Positions 10,401 through 19,932 are shown, counted from the first letter of the stretch. The stretch: 24,179 nt of DNA from Priapulus caudatus (GCF_000485595.1 NW_014577158.1:544510-568688), one strand, 5' to 3'. Program-made: numbers and translations. Notes: generated by a model from the sequence alone, not told the origin.

Positions 10401-13400
10401 GTAAAAGTTTGCGTAAATAAAACAATGTATTACGCAGCATTTGACCTCATCTGTTACAACATGTTGCAACTATCGGCTAACACTTTTTTAATTAATATTT
10501 ACGTGCCTCCGAAAATACACGTTAAAATAAGAAAATTTGAACAGCTATATTAATTTGGAGACGTTGTAAACGCGCTATTCTGGGGATTGTTCTGTGATGT
10601 CTTGTCTTGTACGTGAAAATTCAGCAAACTTTCGATACGTGGTTATTGGGATATCTATGGGGAATGGCGGCGTTTTGTTGAGTTTTAATCTTATCAATTT
10701 ATTAAAACAATTAGCTCGCCTGACCACGTACGGTACATTGCTCAGGTTGATAGCCACATATAATAAAATTGAGGCGTGGAAAGTAGAGAGAAGCTGTAAG
10801 AATTCATAAAAAATTTGATAATTTAAAACGTAAATAGGGCAGGCGGCATCGTACTGGCCAAAATTCTATTGGGGTCGGTTGGACGCCTCTCGCACGTAGT
10901 GTTTAACGAGATGGGAAGATTGAGGCTACATAGATGTAGAGATTGAATTATCTATCAATACATTAGTCGCGTGATTGTATGGCAAGTAAGCGGTGGCGTC
11001 ACTATGATGTACGGTAAAAGTATGAATCATATGTGCTAACCAGAGGAGACGGGTACAGAATTCTCCAAGAATGCGTTGTTTCCTCGCCGACGGGCGAGAC
11101 GTTAGCCGCGCACGTTCTGCGGGACTGGGCGACAGCGACGGGGGGTTTTTTTATGTACATGCGCGTGCCCGCTATACCAGATTCGCGGCCAGGCGGGCGC
11201 GCGATCCATATAGCGGGCAGATAACAGTGCGCAGTTTTCGTCACACGACACGGGCTCGGCTACGGAGGCCTTGGGGGGGGGGGCCTTTCCGATTTAGTAG
11301 ATTGACTGCGGTTGGACATCCTCGCGTGTCCGTCACCGCGTATTTGCGAACTTATCTGGCGCATATGTCAGCTGCCGTGAACTAACATTGTCACTAGTCA
11401 CTTCATCTTAAACGGTCTCCTCAACCTGCGTGTATTCGTTCGTTGGCTGTAGTATGGCGAGCTGATTATCAATAAGTAGTCTATAATACATGCATCAATG
11501 CTGCCGCGCCAGGCACAGTACGCAAACACGAGCAGGCACGTACGCAAAAACGGCAGGCCATTTGCTGTGCGCGCTGTCCTGCTCTATTTCTAATATGGTA
11601 TGGGTCAAAAGCCACGGACCGACAGACCGGACGAAAACGCAGGAGCACAAGATAGTAGTGATTGAGAGAGAGAGAATTGGCATGTGCTTACATCGGTTCA
11701 CTGAGAATGTTATGGTTGGTTTTGAGCCGGCGGGCGCCGGCTTACACATACAGGCAGGGCAAAACGTGCGCGAGGCGCGAGCAGGCCTTCAGCCAGGCGC
11801 GGCGGCGCTCACTGGCTTCATGTGGTTTTGGCGCTGGAGCGAGTCATTGAGGTGAGGCAGCCCAGCCGATGTGAGTAATCTAGGCCGCAACGACCTGTGG
11901 CGAGCTGATTGGGTCGTCGGGATAAAGCTCTCGTACTTCGCTAAACCCTGTCTGTTCTGCTCTCTCGGTCTCTCTCGTCTCTCTCTCTCTTTCTCTCCCG
12001 TCTCTCTCTCTCTCTCTCTTACTCACCACCACGGCAGTGAAAATTAATTTTTTCTTTCGGGGCTGCTTTTTGGCAAACCCCCCAAAATTTTCGGGGGCTT
12101 ACTATTTCAATTTTCCAGGGCTCTTTTTCCACTTTTCCAGGCGACTTTTTTCGCAGGCTGGTTTGCTCAAATGTAATCACAAGCACAGTAGCTAATTTAC
12201 AGCAACTGTGGGCGGCGCACGACACCAACAGCAGCGTAGCACGCACGCACGCGACAGCCGACGCAGGCAGGCACCCACACACACACCATGACACCAGCAC
12301 ACAGACATCAACATCAATGATTCCAAGACAGTTATTCATACAGACTGAAAGACTAATGATAATCAGCAACTCACAAGTCACAAGCACAAATGCACCTTGA
12401 ATAGTGAAGTATTCAACGAGGTTAGCTAACACAGAAACATATTGAGGGCTAGCCAAATGTGGAATGTCCGCCCTGTACGAGCTAGGAGGATCGATGGTTT
12501 ATACGCGAAGTTCTCTTGCGGCTGGGTGCAAGGCGGGCGTAGGGCCTGGGAGCTCAGGGGTTTGAGGAAAGCGGCCCGCGAGCAGCGGTGTGAATGGCTG
12601 TGCACATCGGACGCTGGGGTACGTGCTGTGGGCAGGGGCGGGATTGATTGAAGTATGGGGGGGGGGGGCACGATTGTTTCAGCGTGGTACTGATGATCAC
12701 TAATAAAATTTAGAGGGTTGTCATTGCTGGACTAGAGAGAGCGGCAAGAAAACTCTTTCGGGAATTTGACAAAAAGCTACAATCGGGAAATGACACACGA
12801 GTGTGCCGGCAGGGGAAAAATATACGTAGTGAATTTCATTAGGATTTTTCATGGATTAGTTACTATAATCTCGACGGGTCGTTGGTCGCTACGGGTACGT
12901 AGGCACGCCGCAGGCACACACCGCTACAACGGGCGGGCCACGCACGCATGCGCAGCAGGAGCGGGCAGTGCGGCGCGCAGGCAGCGCAGCGGCAGGCGAA
13001 GCCGCACGCGGCGCGCAGCGAAGACCGCAAGCACGCCCGCAGGGGGCGCACGGGGACCGGCACACACAGGGCACGCGCGCGCGCACGCACGCGCGGCAGG
13101 CGCGCCGCGGGCAGTGCACAGGCACGCAAGCAGCCGTGCAGGCACCGGCACGCACGACGCGCAGCAGGCACAACAGAAGCGACGGAACAGGCACACACGT
13201 ATATATAGCGGGCGGGCGCGCGCGTTTGATTGAATGCAAGTAGCACCATGCATGTTAAAGGGGGGGGGGGGGGGGGGGGGGTGATAACACTTGCCAGCCA
13301 CACCGTACTAGGAATTACCGCGCGTGAACGTGCTGGCGTAGGGAGAGGCCGAGCGCGCGATGCAAGCGCGGGACCGACCTGGGACAGATCGATTTCCAGG

Positions 13401-16400
13401 GCGACTTTTGCTTTTGGTGCGCCCGCGATATCGTCATTTTCGGGGTCTTTTTGCATTTGGGGCAAATCGCCCGGCCCGTGTATTTTTTTTTCCCCTGCCC
13501 CACGGTCTCTCTCTCTCTTGCTCGCTGCGTGTCAAAAGTGCGACTGCGTGGCATGCTGCCCGCTGCGCAAAAACTCCTATCTCTCTCTCCCACTCCCACG
13601 GGCGCTACGTGTAAAAACTCGCACCGTCGCCACGGGCAGCGTGATGGAAGGAGGGGGGCTGCAATCTCTCGCTCCGCCGTGTTCGTAAAAACATGTGTGA
13701 TTGACATCACGGTTTGTTCGGCAACGGACGACGTCATTCCCTAGCGGCCAATGAGCGAGCATGTGGTCGGTGATTGACAGCATTTCTTGGCCTTTCTTGT
13801 AGCAGCCACTACATCTTAACCTTGAGGCGCGCGACCCCCTCGAGCAGTTCTCGGCCGTTTGGAGATGGCCTCTAGGCGTCGATCGCTAAATGTCGCTTGG
13901 AAACCGCCCCATTTTCGCGGAGTTGCGTTTCAGAGCGAATTCGGTTAATCTGTCTAAGAGGACAAAAAGGGGCAGCGTATTCGCGCTAGGGGCGCGACGT
14001 TGCCGCCCGCATTAACCCGGCCGCATGTCTGTCTAGGATACTTTGTAATTATCTTGCTAGAAAGATAGACTAGTTAGCTACATGTGTCAAGCAAATGCTT
14101 GTGTTCTGGTGTCCAACAGTCGACGCTATTTTTGCTTGTCATAGGTCACGGATATAGATTAGCTGCATTATTTTACAAGTTATAACCGTTTAAAAGTTTA
14201 ATTTGAACATCATTGAGTAGCAGGAACAGTGGAAAAACTAAACACTGATGCACTGGCTCTTGTTAGTTCCAAGGTCATTTACATATCTATTTACCTTATC
14301 AATTTTAATAAAATGTTTGTTTGCGTTTATCTTCCAGGATTTCATTTTCCAGCAAACGATGTACAGAATAAAAGATGCCAGGGCTTCACTCCAGTTTTAC
14401 TGTAACATCTTGGGCATGAGGTGAATGCCTATTCTGTGGTAAAGTGAAATGTTGTTGTCCTTGATTCCATGGTGTTGTTGTTTGGTTCCTAATTTCTGTT
14501 TGAAATTCCACAGTGAACATTAAAATTATAAATGATTTGACACTTGTTTCCGATTAATCATTAGATGTCCTGATCATTGTACTATTTTATGGAATGACAA
14601 AATAATTGAAATGCAAAATAACTGGCATCAAGAAGAATGATTTCATTTCGATGAAAATATTGTAATTTATCAAAAAACTGCTGACCTCCTTGGTCCACCA
14701 TGGTCCTCGGTCACATTCCGTCGTAATCATGTTTGTTTTGTTTTTACGGATAGCATCATCACATTATCTGTTCCCGTTTAATAATGGTAGGATGGTAGGT
14801 ATGGGAAATCTGGGGAATGTTAACTTGTGCTCCAGAGCAAGGTCAAGAATTGAAGATCCCAGGGATAGAAATGGTAACTAATCTGGGTTGCTATCCTTCC
14901 TGCCTAGTCCAGTTCTCATACTATCTCTACATGGCACGTTTTATCGTGAAAAGATTAGTCACTGAAAATACAGTGTTACGTTGGCTGTGTGATGACATTA
15001 AATATTTCCTAGTCCCCAAAATGGCAGCGTTTGAAGTTTCTCAGATTATAGTCCGTTATTCCGAGTCATGCGAGTGCACTTAGTTCAAACAATTGCAGAT
15101 TTTGGAAAAATAAATGAATAATACAGAGAGAACTTATGTAATTCATAGTAATTTATTCAAGAGCTGTGAAAGTGGTTGATAATTAATAAATCTAGAATCA
15201 AGATATTTATCTTGCCTACATGTAAATACCAATAGAGTTAAATGGATGAGTGAGTCAGGAGGATAAATGGAGAGAGGGAGAAAGAGAGAGTGAGTGAGAG
15301 AAAGAAACATTAGGGTTATATTAAAATGTGATTTAGCGTGAAACACAACTGTGGTATTGTGCTGTGAGGGACTTAAAATAAAGATGCAAATGTTTGAAGG
15401 GGGACAAACTTACCAAAGGACATTCATGTGATACAAAAGGAACATTGATGAAAATACTTGCAATAAAATTCCTTCATAAGTGTATACCCAGTGGTGCTGC
15501 TCATGCCATTGCATATATATAACCATGTGAATGTGCTTTCAGGCTGTTGAAAAAGATGGATTTCCCCGAAATGACATTTTCGCTGTACTTCATGGGGTAT
15601 GAGAAGGCTAGTGACATCCCGGCTGACGTGGGCATAGAGAGAGCGAGATGGATGTTCCACCGCAAAGGCTGCCTGGAGCTTACTCAGTAATTCACTGTTA
15701 TTGCTGCCATCTATTGGCAAAATATGTACATATTTTGGTATTGTATCTGATAACCACATGTAAATTAAAATAGTGCTTTCATTTAATTCCTACTCGTGAA
15801 CAATGATTGTGTAATTGACAAAAAAGGTTTAATTCATTCGTGGCACCAAGAATACCTAGGTGTACAATGCTGGAGTATGTGTTCGCGGTGGTACTTAGTA
15901 GTGGTATCATTTGTTATAGTAACTGGGGTACGGAAACTGATAAAGACTTCAAGGGCTACCACAATGGGAACTCGGACCCTAGAGGATACGGTGAGTTCTC
16001 ACTTTAAGCCCAAGCAATGACTGCACATTTTAGTGAAAGTAGTAACTGTTTCATCTCACCCACAACATGAACATTACTGGTAAGGTTCTTGTGAAAAATA
16101 AGAGAAATTACTTTTAAATAACTACCGAAGTATGTTTTTGTTTGTTCAAGGTCACATTGGAATTTCCGTTCCGGATGTTGAAAAGGCATGTGAAAGGTTC
16201 GAAAAGCTTGGTGTGAAGTTTGTAAAGAAACCGAATGATGGTATATATAGTATTGTCTATGTCATTTCACTTCAAGAAACTAACAAAAACAATTGCCGAG
16301 CCCAGTGCATGTAATTATATATATATATATATATATGGAGTGAGTCCACACAGCAACATGTCCTTTGTTTCTGTAGTTCAGATATATACACATAGTAATG

Positions 16401-16557
16401 TATGTGCATATGGTTACACATGTATGTGACATATTACGTGGCAAAAATCTAATGACCATTCTTTGTTATAGGCAAAATGAAAGGACTTGCATTTATCCAA
16501 GATCCCGATGGCTACTGGATTGAGATTTTGAATGCAGACAATATCGGCAGGATGTGA
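1536..16557 (+). CDS. GLO1: Lactoylglutathione lyase (glyoxalase I), six exons, complete
   Basis: Spliced CDS join(1536-1595, 14338-14420, 15543-15686, 15920-15990, 16151-16240, 16472-16557), 534 nt including the stop, giving 177 residues (human enzyme 184). All introns are GT-AG, with phases 0, 2, 2, 1 and 1. Glyoxalase I isomerises the hemithioacetal of methylglyoxal and glutathione to S-lactoylglutathione in the cytosol, using a metal ion, and glyoxalase II then completes the pathway. I recognised the family from segments such as [46 protein letters not shown] and [11 protein letters not shown]. The four metal ligands of the human enzyme (Gln34, Glu100, His127, Glu173, counting Met1) correspond to Gln26, Glu93, His121 and Glu167. 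There is no signal peptide or membrane segment, as expected. The first ATG follows CAAC and opens the conserved N-terminal exon that ends in DDDPSTK. Intron 1 is 12.7 kb as assembled, but it contains a suspect duplicate of exon 1 and its surroundings (7497-12024), so its true length is uncertain. Confidence 0.95.
1861..1957 (+). repeat. Interstitial telomere-like array (CCCTAA)n
   Basis: About 15 imperfect units of CCTAAC/CCCTAA with variants such as ATCCTA, ACTCTA and ATCCCTA. It is bordered by (AAT)n on the right. The sequence AGCGCGTCTCCCA on its left recurs in inverted orientation (GGGAGACGCGCT) about 30-40 bp to its right, so the array sits inside a palindromic element rather than marking a chromosome end. 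Confidence 0.85.
2037..2629. mobile_element. Foldback/MITE-like element with perfect 78-bp inverted repeats
   Basis: Arms 2037-2114 and 2552-2629 are exact reverse complements over 78 bp, from CCACAGGCACC to TTTCACGA. The 437 bp between them carry no protein frame and enclose a second inverted repeat (2271-2407). The same family of sequence continues left toward 1737, so the true element may be larger. Long perfect arms without a transposase suggest a non-autonomous foldback or MITE-type transposon. I could not identify a target-site duplication. Confidence 0.75.
2271..2407. repeat. Nested inverted repeat, 26-bp arms
   Basis: Arms 2271-2296 and 2382-2407 match at 25 of 26 positions and contain AACAGTTCCCACACGTT. 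The 137-bp unit lies inside the larger inverted repeat and may be a separate MITE inserted in it. Further partial pairing (ATGGCGG segments) continues inward. Confidence 0.7.
2640..3240. repeat. Dispersed repeat segment, part of copy A
   Basis: AT-rich sequence with no recognisable protein. Positions 2820-2960 match a diverged relative at 6795-6945 (shared AGCCTGACACCCTTCCATAC and ATTACCAC, TTTGAC), so this is at least partly an interspersed repeat and not unique intron. Confidence 0.5.
3647..3705. repeat. GC-rich near-perfect hairpin
   Basis: Arms 3647-3673 and 3679-3705 pair at 25 of 27 positions around a 5-base spacer. They begin GCTGCCCGCTATA and end TATAGCGGGCAGC, with a GCGCGCC core. 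Probably the centre or end of a transposon. The noisy counterpart is near 11167-11221. Confidence 0.8.
3993..4042 (+). repeat. Tandem direct repeat, 2 x 25 bp
   Basis: Two adjacent identical 25-base units beginning GCAGCCAGGCACGTACGC, at 3993-4017 and 4018-4042. Confidence 0.9.
4371..4437 (+). repeat. (CT)n microsatellite
   Basis: Nearly pure CT run with a few TTTC and CCC interruptions. It marks the right end of recognisable homology between copy A and copy B (counterpart 11961-12024). Confidence 0.95.
4515..4680 (+). repeat. Probable interspersed-repeat tail with TTGACC and ACACGGAC-type units
   Basis: Three successive TTGACCY units (4520-4541) are followed about 100 bases later by irregular units of CACACGGACACACGGACATA. 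This arrangement looks like the end of an interspersed retroelement, but I cannot name the family. Confidence 0.4.
6000..6073. repeat. Near-perfect 36-bp-arm hairpin
   Basis: Arms 6000-6035 and 6038-6073 pair at 34 of 36 positions around TG. They include CTATAGCTCTTCGCCCTG. CTAGACCTG stands as a direct repeat on both sides (from 5991 and from about 6074). It may be a short MITE or a transcribed stem-loop. Confidence 0.85.
6693..6767. repeat. Inverted repeat with 17-bp perfect arms
   Basis: CTAGTCTAGAAGACATG at 6693-6709 is exactly complementary to 6751-6767, with weaker pairing continuing inward (GTCCCA against TGGGTC). The spacer is 41 bases. Probably a small palindromic repeat. Confidence 0.8.
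6795..6960 (+). repeat. Diverged third copy of the 2820-2960 repeat
   Basis: Shares CCGACCAGGCT, AGCCTGACACCCTTCCATAC, then AATAAAAC and ATTACCACNTTTGAC in the same order as 2820-2960. Here the differences include many substitutions, as in an old interspersed family, unlike the indel-only differences of copy B. Confidence 0.65.
7801..8234. mobile_element. Copy B version of the hAT-like element
   Basis: Runs from about 7809 (CAGCGGGTGTAAACTC) to 8226 (TTGACACCCGAT). The right target-site duplication GTCTAGTG is intact at 8227-8234 and the left one is damaged (GGTTAGTG). It has the same insertion site as the element at 602-1027, so this is the same insertion event and not a second one. Confidence 0.85.
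8748..8811 (+). pseudogene. Frame-broken duplicate of GLO1 exon 1
   Basis: Sixty-four bases match the 60 bases of exon 1 with exactly four single-base insertions and no substitutions. The start codon and donor GTATAC are kept but the reading frame is lost after about nine codons. This is either a non-functional duplicate or, more likely, sequencing error over the same exon. Confidence 0.88.
8859..9093. mobile_element. Foldback MITE with telomere-like arms, present only in copy B
   Basis: The element spans about 8867-9084. Its left end GTGCAAATAC and right end GTATTTTGCAC are inverted, with about 50 bp of terminal inverted repeat including CCAGTATGGCGGCGCAGTA. Internally the left half is CCTAAC-rich and the right half is GTTAGGG-rich, so nearly the whole element is self-complementary. 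ACGTTTTA (8859-8866) recurs as ACGTTTTTA (9085-9093). In copy A this site is single and empty (1643-1650). No coding capacity. The 8-bp duplication suits hAT-type or a similar superfamily. Confidence 0.8.
9322..9420 (+). repeat. Copy B version of the telomere-like array
   Basis: CCTAAC/CCCTAA units matching 1861-1957, interrupted by extra bases. Confidence 0.75.
11961..12024 (+). repeat. Interrupted (CT)n microsatellite, right end of copy B
   Basis: CT tract with GGT, CGT and CCCGT interruptions, corresponding to 4371-4437. No similarity between the two copies is visible beyond it. Confidence 0.85.
13260..13281 (+). repeat. Poly-G run of 22
   Basis: Twenty-two consecutive G. The length is liable to sequencing error, and the run could form a G-quadruplex. 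Confidence 0.95.
13640..13950 (+). promoter_or_regulatory. Possible CpG-rich promoter-like segment
   Basis: Contains a CRE-like GACGTCAT (13730-13737), a CCAAT box (13748-13752) and a nearby TGATTGAC, all within a CpG-rich interval about 500-700 bases upstream of GLO1 exon 2. A 27-codon frame beginning MASRRRSL starts at 13865 in a good context (GGAGATGG) and stops at 13948, with no splice link to exon 2 that I can see. It could be an internal promoter or enhancer, or chance. Confidence 0.25.
14338..14420 (+). CDS. GLO1: GLO1 exon 2
   Basis: The acceptor TATCTTCCAG precedes the exon and the donor GTGAAT follows. It encodes DFIFQQTM through NILGM plus two bases of a split Arg codon. It carries the first metal ligand, Gln26, in QQTM. 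Confidence 0.95.
15268..15306 (+). repeat. Purine (GA)n-rich tract in GLO1 intron 2
   Basis: GGAGAGAGGGAGAAAGAGAG and following GTGAGTGAGAG units. Simple low-complexity sequence, about 240 bases upstream of exon 3. Confidence 0.85.
15543..15686 (+). CDS. GLO1: GLO1 exon 3
   Basis: The acceptor is TGCTTTCAG and the donor GTAATT. It completes the split Arg48 codon and encodes [16 protein letters not shown] through KGCLELT, then two bases of a split His codon. It carries ligand Glu93 (LELT). Confidence 0.95.
15920..15990 (+). CDS. GLO1: GLO1 exon 4
   Basis: The acceptor is TTGTTATAG and the donor GTGAGT. It completes His96 and encodes [20 protein letters not shown] and RGY, the conserved loop before the second glyoxalase fold, plus one base of Gly120. 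Confidence 0.95.
16151..16240 (+). CDS. GLO1: GLO1 exon 5
   Basis: The acceptor is TTTGTTCAAG and the donor GTATAT. It encodes the rest of Gly120, then [20 protein letters not shown] and VKFVKKPND, plus one base of Gly150. It carries ligand His121. Confidence 0.95.
16315..16336. repeat. (TA)n microsatellite in GLO1 intron 5
   Basis: About 11 TA units, 75 bases after exon 5 and well clear of the exon 6 acceptor. Confidence 0.95.
16472..16557 (+). CDS. GLO1: GLO1 exon 6 (terminal coding exon)
   Basis: The acceptor is TTTGTTATAG. It encodes [19 protein letters not shown] and then NADNIGRM, ending at TGA 16555-16557. It carries ligand Glu167 (WIEI). The short C-terminal tail after the last strand is typical of animal GLO1. 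Confidence 0.95.
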
Positions 16558-17790
16558 AGTGTGCAAAAAAGCTTTTCAGTAACACGAAACCGCGTGAAAT
16601 TTAAAATGCATACATGCAGTTCATCAACAGTGGCGTACCCTGGTGAATGAGTGCGTGATGAATCAACTACGTCGATTAGTATAGAAAACCGCTATTAGAA
16701 AAGCAACCGTTGTGGTACAAGTGCCAAAATTTTCACACTCGATGACTGTTAGGTTACAAATCATTTCTGATTCAGTGCCAAATGAAAAAGACTTGTATCT
16801 GTCGACCTTGCTAATTTATTACAAGAGATGGCATGCCCACTTAATGGCGTGCACTCAACTTTACACGGCACACTCTGGAGGTCACGTGGTTCGTTTTTGA
16901 GGTAATACAGCGAAAGGATCTCTATCTGAAATTCTCGGGGTTAAAAAAAATGAAAAGAAGTAGGCGCGTTTCACCTATTTGCAGGAAAAAACCCTCTCGC
17001 AAGGCGAGTCGTATCGACTCCTGCTGAGAAAACATTGCTGCTTTTTTCTCTCCGTAATGAAACCTCGTTTTAATGCAACATAATATCGATATTTTGACCG
17101 CAGTTGCTATTTGAAATAGCATCGCCAGGAAATGACTGGCGTTATTGTGTTGCGTGTTCATATTTTTATAGTACAGAGAGGTAGCAAACATTTCACACAA
17201 ATGGGTAGGGTTAGTTCTCTCTGCAAGTTTGGCTCTTTTCACCATTGTGTTGTTTTGTTGGGATTGTCACTCAGGGATAACAGAGGTGGGACGATCAGTC
17301 TCATGATTTGCATAAAGTGAAAGGGTTGGCTTGATTACTCCACACCTGGTAGGTACCCAGTACCCATAATCAGCCGATGATCCACCCAAGTGGATAGGAC
17401 CGTTCAGGGTTATTATTGTCACAGTGCAGTAGGAAATAGATGAATTATATGGTTGGAAAAATTTGGTTAACCCAATATATCTTTCACTATATGGTCATCA
17501 ACTGTGACAATTTTGTGCTGTTACTACAAAGGTTGCTGTGATAGGTATGGTAGGAAAAATTATGATTTATTGTCATCTCAGAATTAATTATGATTAGACC
17601 TCGAGTTAAATCAATTTAATATTTTACATTTGTTAGTTTGTCACATTGCTGGTAGATGACAAGGGAATTCAATGTTAGTGTTATTTTTTCAAATTATTTT
17701 ACGAAGCCGGCTTGTTTTATGACGAATGAAATGCAATGCCGCTTTTGAAACCAGAAATTATTTTGAATAAAGCTGCAATGAAATTTTCGC
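16558..17790 (+). other. Probable GLO1 3' untranslated region
   Basis: This stretch runs from the GLO1 stop to the first canonical AATAAA I found after it, at 17766-17771. A GT/T-rich stretch (CGTGTGTTGCTTTTTTCTC) follows from about 17796, as expected just beyond a cleavage site. I see no other coding exon here. The 3' end is inferred from these signals only. Confidence 0.5.
17766..17771 (+). terminator. Polyadenylation signal AATAAA, probably of GLO1
   Basis: AATAAA lies 1.2 kb beyond the GLO1 stop and is followed about 25 bases later by a GT/T-rich downstream element. An earlier, unseen variant signal could be used instead. Confidence 0.5.
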
Positions 17791-19899
17791 TACATCGTGT
17801 GTTGCTTTTTTCTCTTTGAATTATTTGTCGACGCAGAGCCACGGACATGCTTGCACGCGAGTAGAAAACGTAGTCGGAGCGTAACCTCTGTCGCGACGAG
17901 CGCTCAAGCGCAATCTATATCGGCGATTGCCCTGACAGGTAATCTGTGTGCGTTTGTGCGGGTATGTGTGTTTGTGCATTGGCTGCGGCGGGGAGGGGGG
18001 AAGCTGGCCGATTCCGTGGTGTCGATTGAATGACTTTTCTGGCGACCTCTCGCATAGTCCTCCTTCGCGCTCATGCCACAACGGTATATCCAATCACGCT
18101 TTTGAAAGTACAGAAGTTGCCGCGCGCACCCTTTGCGATTAGAAATCGATGACCATCATATGTACCCTAGGAATCGTCGCTCACTGACCTAGTACACACG
18201 CATGCACAGGAACAGTGACAGCATAGGGTTTGAGAAAATCTTCCATGTTATCCTAACTAGAGGGGCGACTGCTACAACCAGAGTACAATGACACTCAATG
18301 TATCGCAAGTTCCTATACATAGTCTGGTACTTTTCATACTGTACTGTATGGAGGCACACAGACATACGTGCTATCCCATACCTGGGAACTTTAGACAAGT
18401 AATAAAGGCTAAACAACCTTTAGTTAAGTATATAATACTACAAGGGTGAAAGGCGGACAAATCAAGTTCAAACTGGGTGGATTCAGTCCAGCGATTGTTG
18501 GTTCGACCACGAGTTCATACATTGATTCACAACTCGACATCATTTCAAGTATCATCACACGTTTATTTTAACCCACTTGTGCACATTTATCTGAGCATTG
18601 GACAACAGAACAGACTCAAAACTGTGAAAGGTTTTCATGACCACACACGCGAGAGAGCGTTTATCAAGAACGCGTGCATGACACTTGCACATACCGGTGT
18701 GTGGCGTTCTGCCACACCTAAGATCCATAATAATCCCCATCACTTGGGATTAGTCTTACGAATTTTACATTTTTTTAGGTTCTGAGCATGCGGACGCATG
18801 TACATCCACCTACACACGCATGCACGCACGCACGCGCGCGCACACATTCATACGCATGCGCGCACACTTTCAACAGCTGTTTGCTTTTATTGATATGTGT
18901 AAAAGCCGTGTTTACATAAGTGACACCTTTTCTGTGTTTCACAAACTTCACCTTTGTTCCACCTCTTCCCTCTCACCGTCATCTCTCAACCTCTCCCGAT
19001 AGAATCACGCTCTACCGCGTATTTCTGCGACTGCCGATTTAATAGTATATGTACATGCACAAGACATACCACACGTAAGCGTGAGCACTAACGCACGCTA
19101 TTTCCCCCCCTCCCCCTCCCACAGCTTCCCCTGTGAGTCCGTACGCATGCAGCTTAACGATGCTAGGCAGTTGGCAATCGTAAATCCAACTGCATTTTCA
19201 TTTAATCACAGGCACGTAACGACTGTAGGCATGCTCGCTCTACGCGAAATGGCACCAAGGTCGTAAGAAACAGACTCGGTACAATAGCTATGGAATAATA
19301 CAAAAGCCGGCACATATCTACTACCACGAGCGTTAGGAGAAGCGGTAGGAGTGTTAATTCAAAATTGCATTTAAATCCATCAAATCGATTCGTATCGATT
19401 TCCAGAATCGCGATTTAAATTAAATCGAAAAACACAAGGCTTGCTGAACTAGTCGTTTAAAAATATGAATGGAATTGAACAAACCCACTTCCATTTCTTC
19501 TCAACTCTACTGACCTTATCGTGTAGACAAAACGACACCGTAAGATCTCCAAACATGCGATCTATTAAATAGACACTCTGGGTGTGACACACGCGCGCAC
19601 CTATTTATATACTCTGATGATTCAGGAGACGCCACCGTCAGAACAATTCAAAGTCCCCGCGCTTAATACGAGTTCACGTCGCCATGACTGTAGGATAGTT
19701 CCGACACTGGCCACCAGGCGGCCACGAGGAATGGCAACACATAAGTCAACGCCACGAAAAGAGTAATAGTGTACGTGGCCATGGACACTCCACGCGCAAT
19801 TACTCGACATTATCCTATCGACCAACCGGCCGTAATTAAAACTCAACTGCGTGCCACCAACGGTTGGGGTGACAAGACTTCATTTTTTTTACTAATTAC

Positions 19900-19932
19900 A
19901 ATTATATTATATTAACAATATATAATATAATT
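19900..19932. repeat. AT-rich hairpin, 13-bp perfect arms
   Basis: AATTATATTATAT (19900-19912) pairs exactly with 19920-19932 across a 7-base loop. Cruciform-prone simple sequence with no known function. Confidence 0.8.

Larger units (their letters stand above)
7497..12024 (+). repeat. Duplicated segment, copy B (indel-riddled version; probable assembly artefact)
   Basis: Collinear with 298-4437 over its whole length, in the same orientation. Differences are mainly scattered one- or two-base insertions and deletions, with comparatively few substitutions. The copy is longer (4528 bp against 4140), with about 218 bp explained by one inserted element and most of the rest by small insertions. 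Palindromes and target-site duplications that are perfect in copy A are ragged here. Open frames in this interval are therefore meaningless. The density of indels suits raw or poorly polished long-read sequence, or a second haplotype placed beside the first. A real but decayed tandem duplication is less likely. Confidence 0.88.
12025..14030. other. GC- and CpG-rich tract in GLO1 intron 1; no supported gene
   Basis: Rich in CGCACG, GGCACG and CACACA-type repeats, with a G run at about 12657-12668 and a 22-base G run at 13260-13281. Overlapping frames of up to 200 codons on both strands are Arg/Ala/Cys-rich and arise from low-complexity GC sequence. The right part (13640-14030) is CpG-rich but more complex and resembles a promoter. 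Confidence 0.5.

Noticed and set aside
12863-13465. 200-codon minus-strand open frame
   Set aside because: The product is low-complexity Arg/Ala/Cys/Pro-rich and mirrored by equally long frames on the other strand. No domain, no splice context, and the DNA is GC-rich simple sequence.
12040-13480. Short similarity between 12130-12150 and 13393-13410 (TTTCCAGG-CGACTTTT) and between CCCCCCAAA tracts at 4980 and 12078
   Set aside because: The shared stretches are only about 16 bases or low complexity, so I could not establish a repeat family.
18490-18520. tRNA-like B-box (GGTTCGACC)
   Set aside because: It does not match the full B-box GGTTCGANTCC, and I found no A-box or cloverleaf around it.
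18780-18870. Possible regulatory array in the CGCACG-rich stretch
   Set aside because: It is explained by simple alternating purine-pyrimidine sequence, with no recurring factor site.
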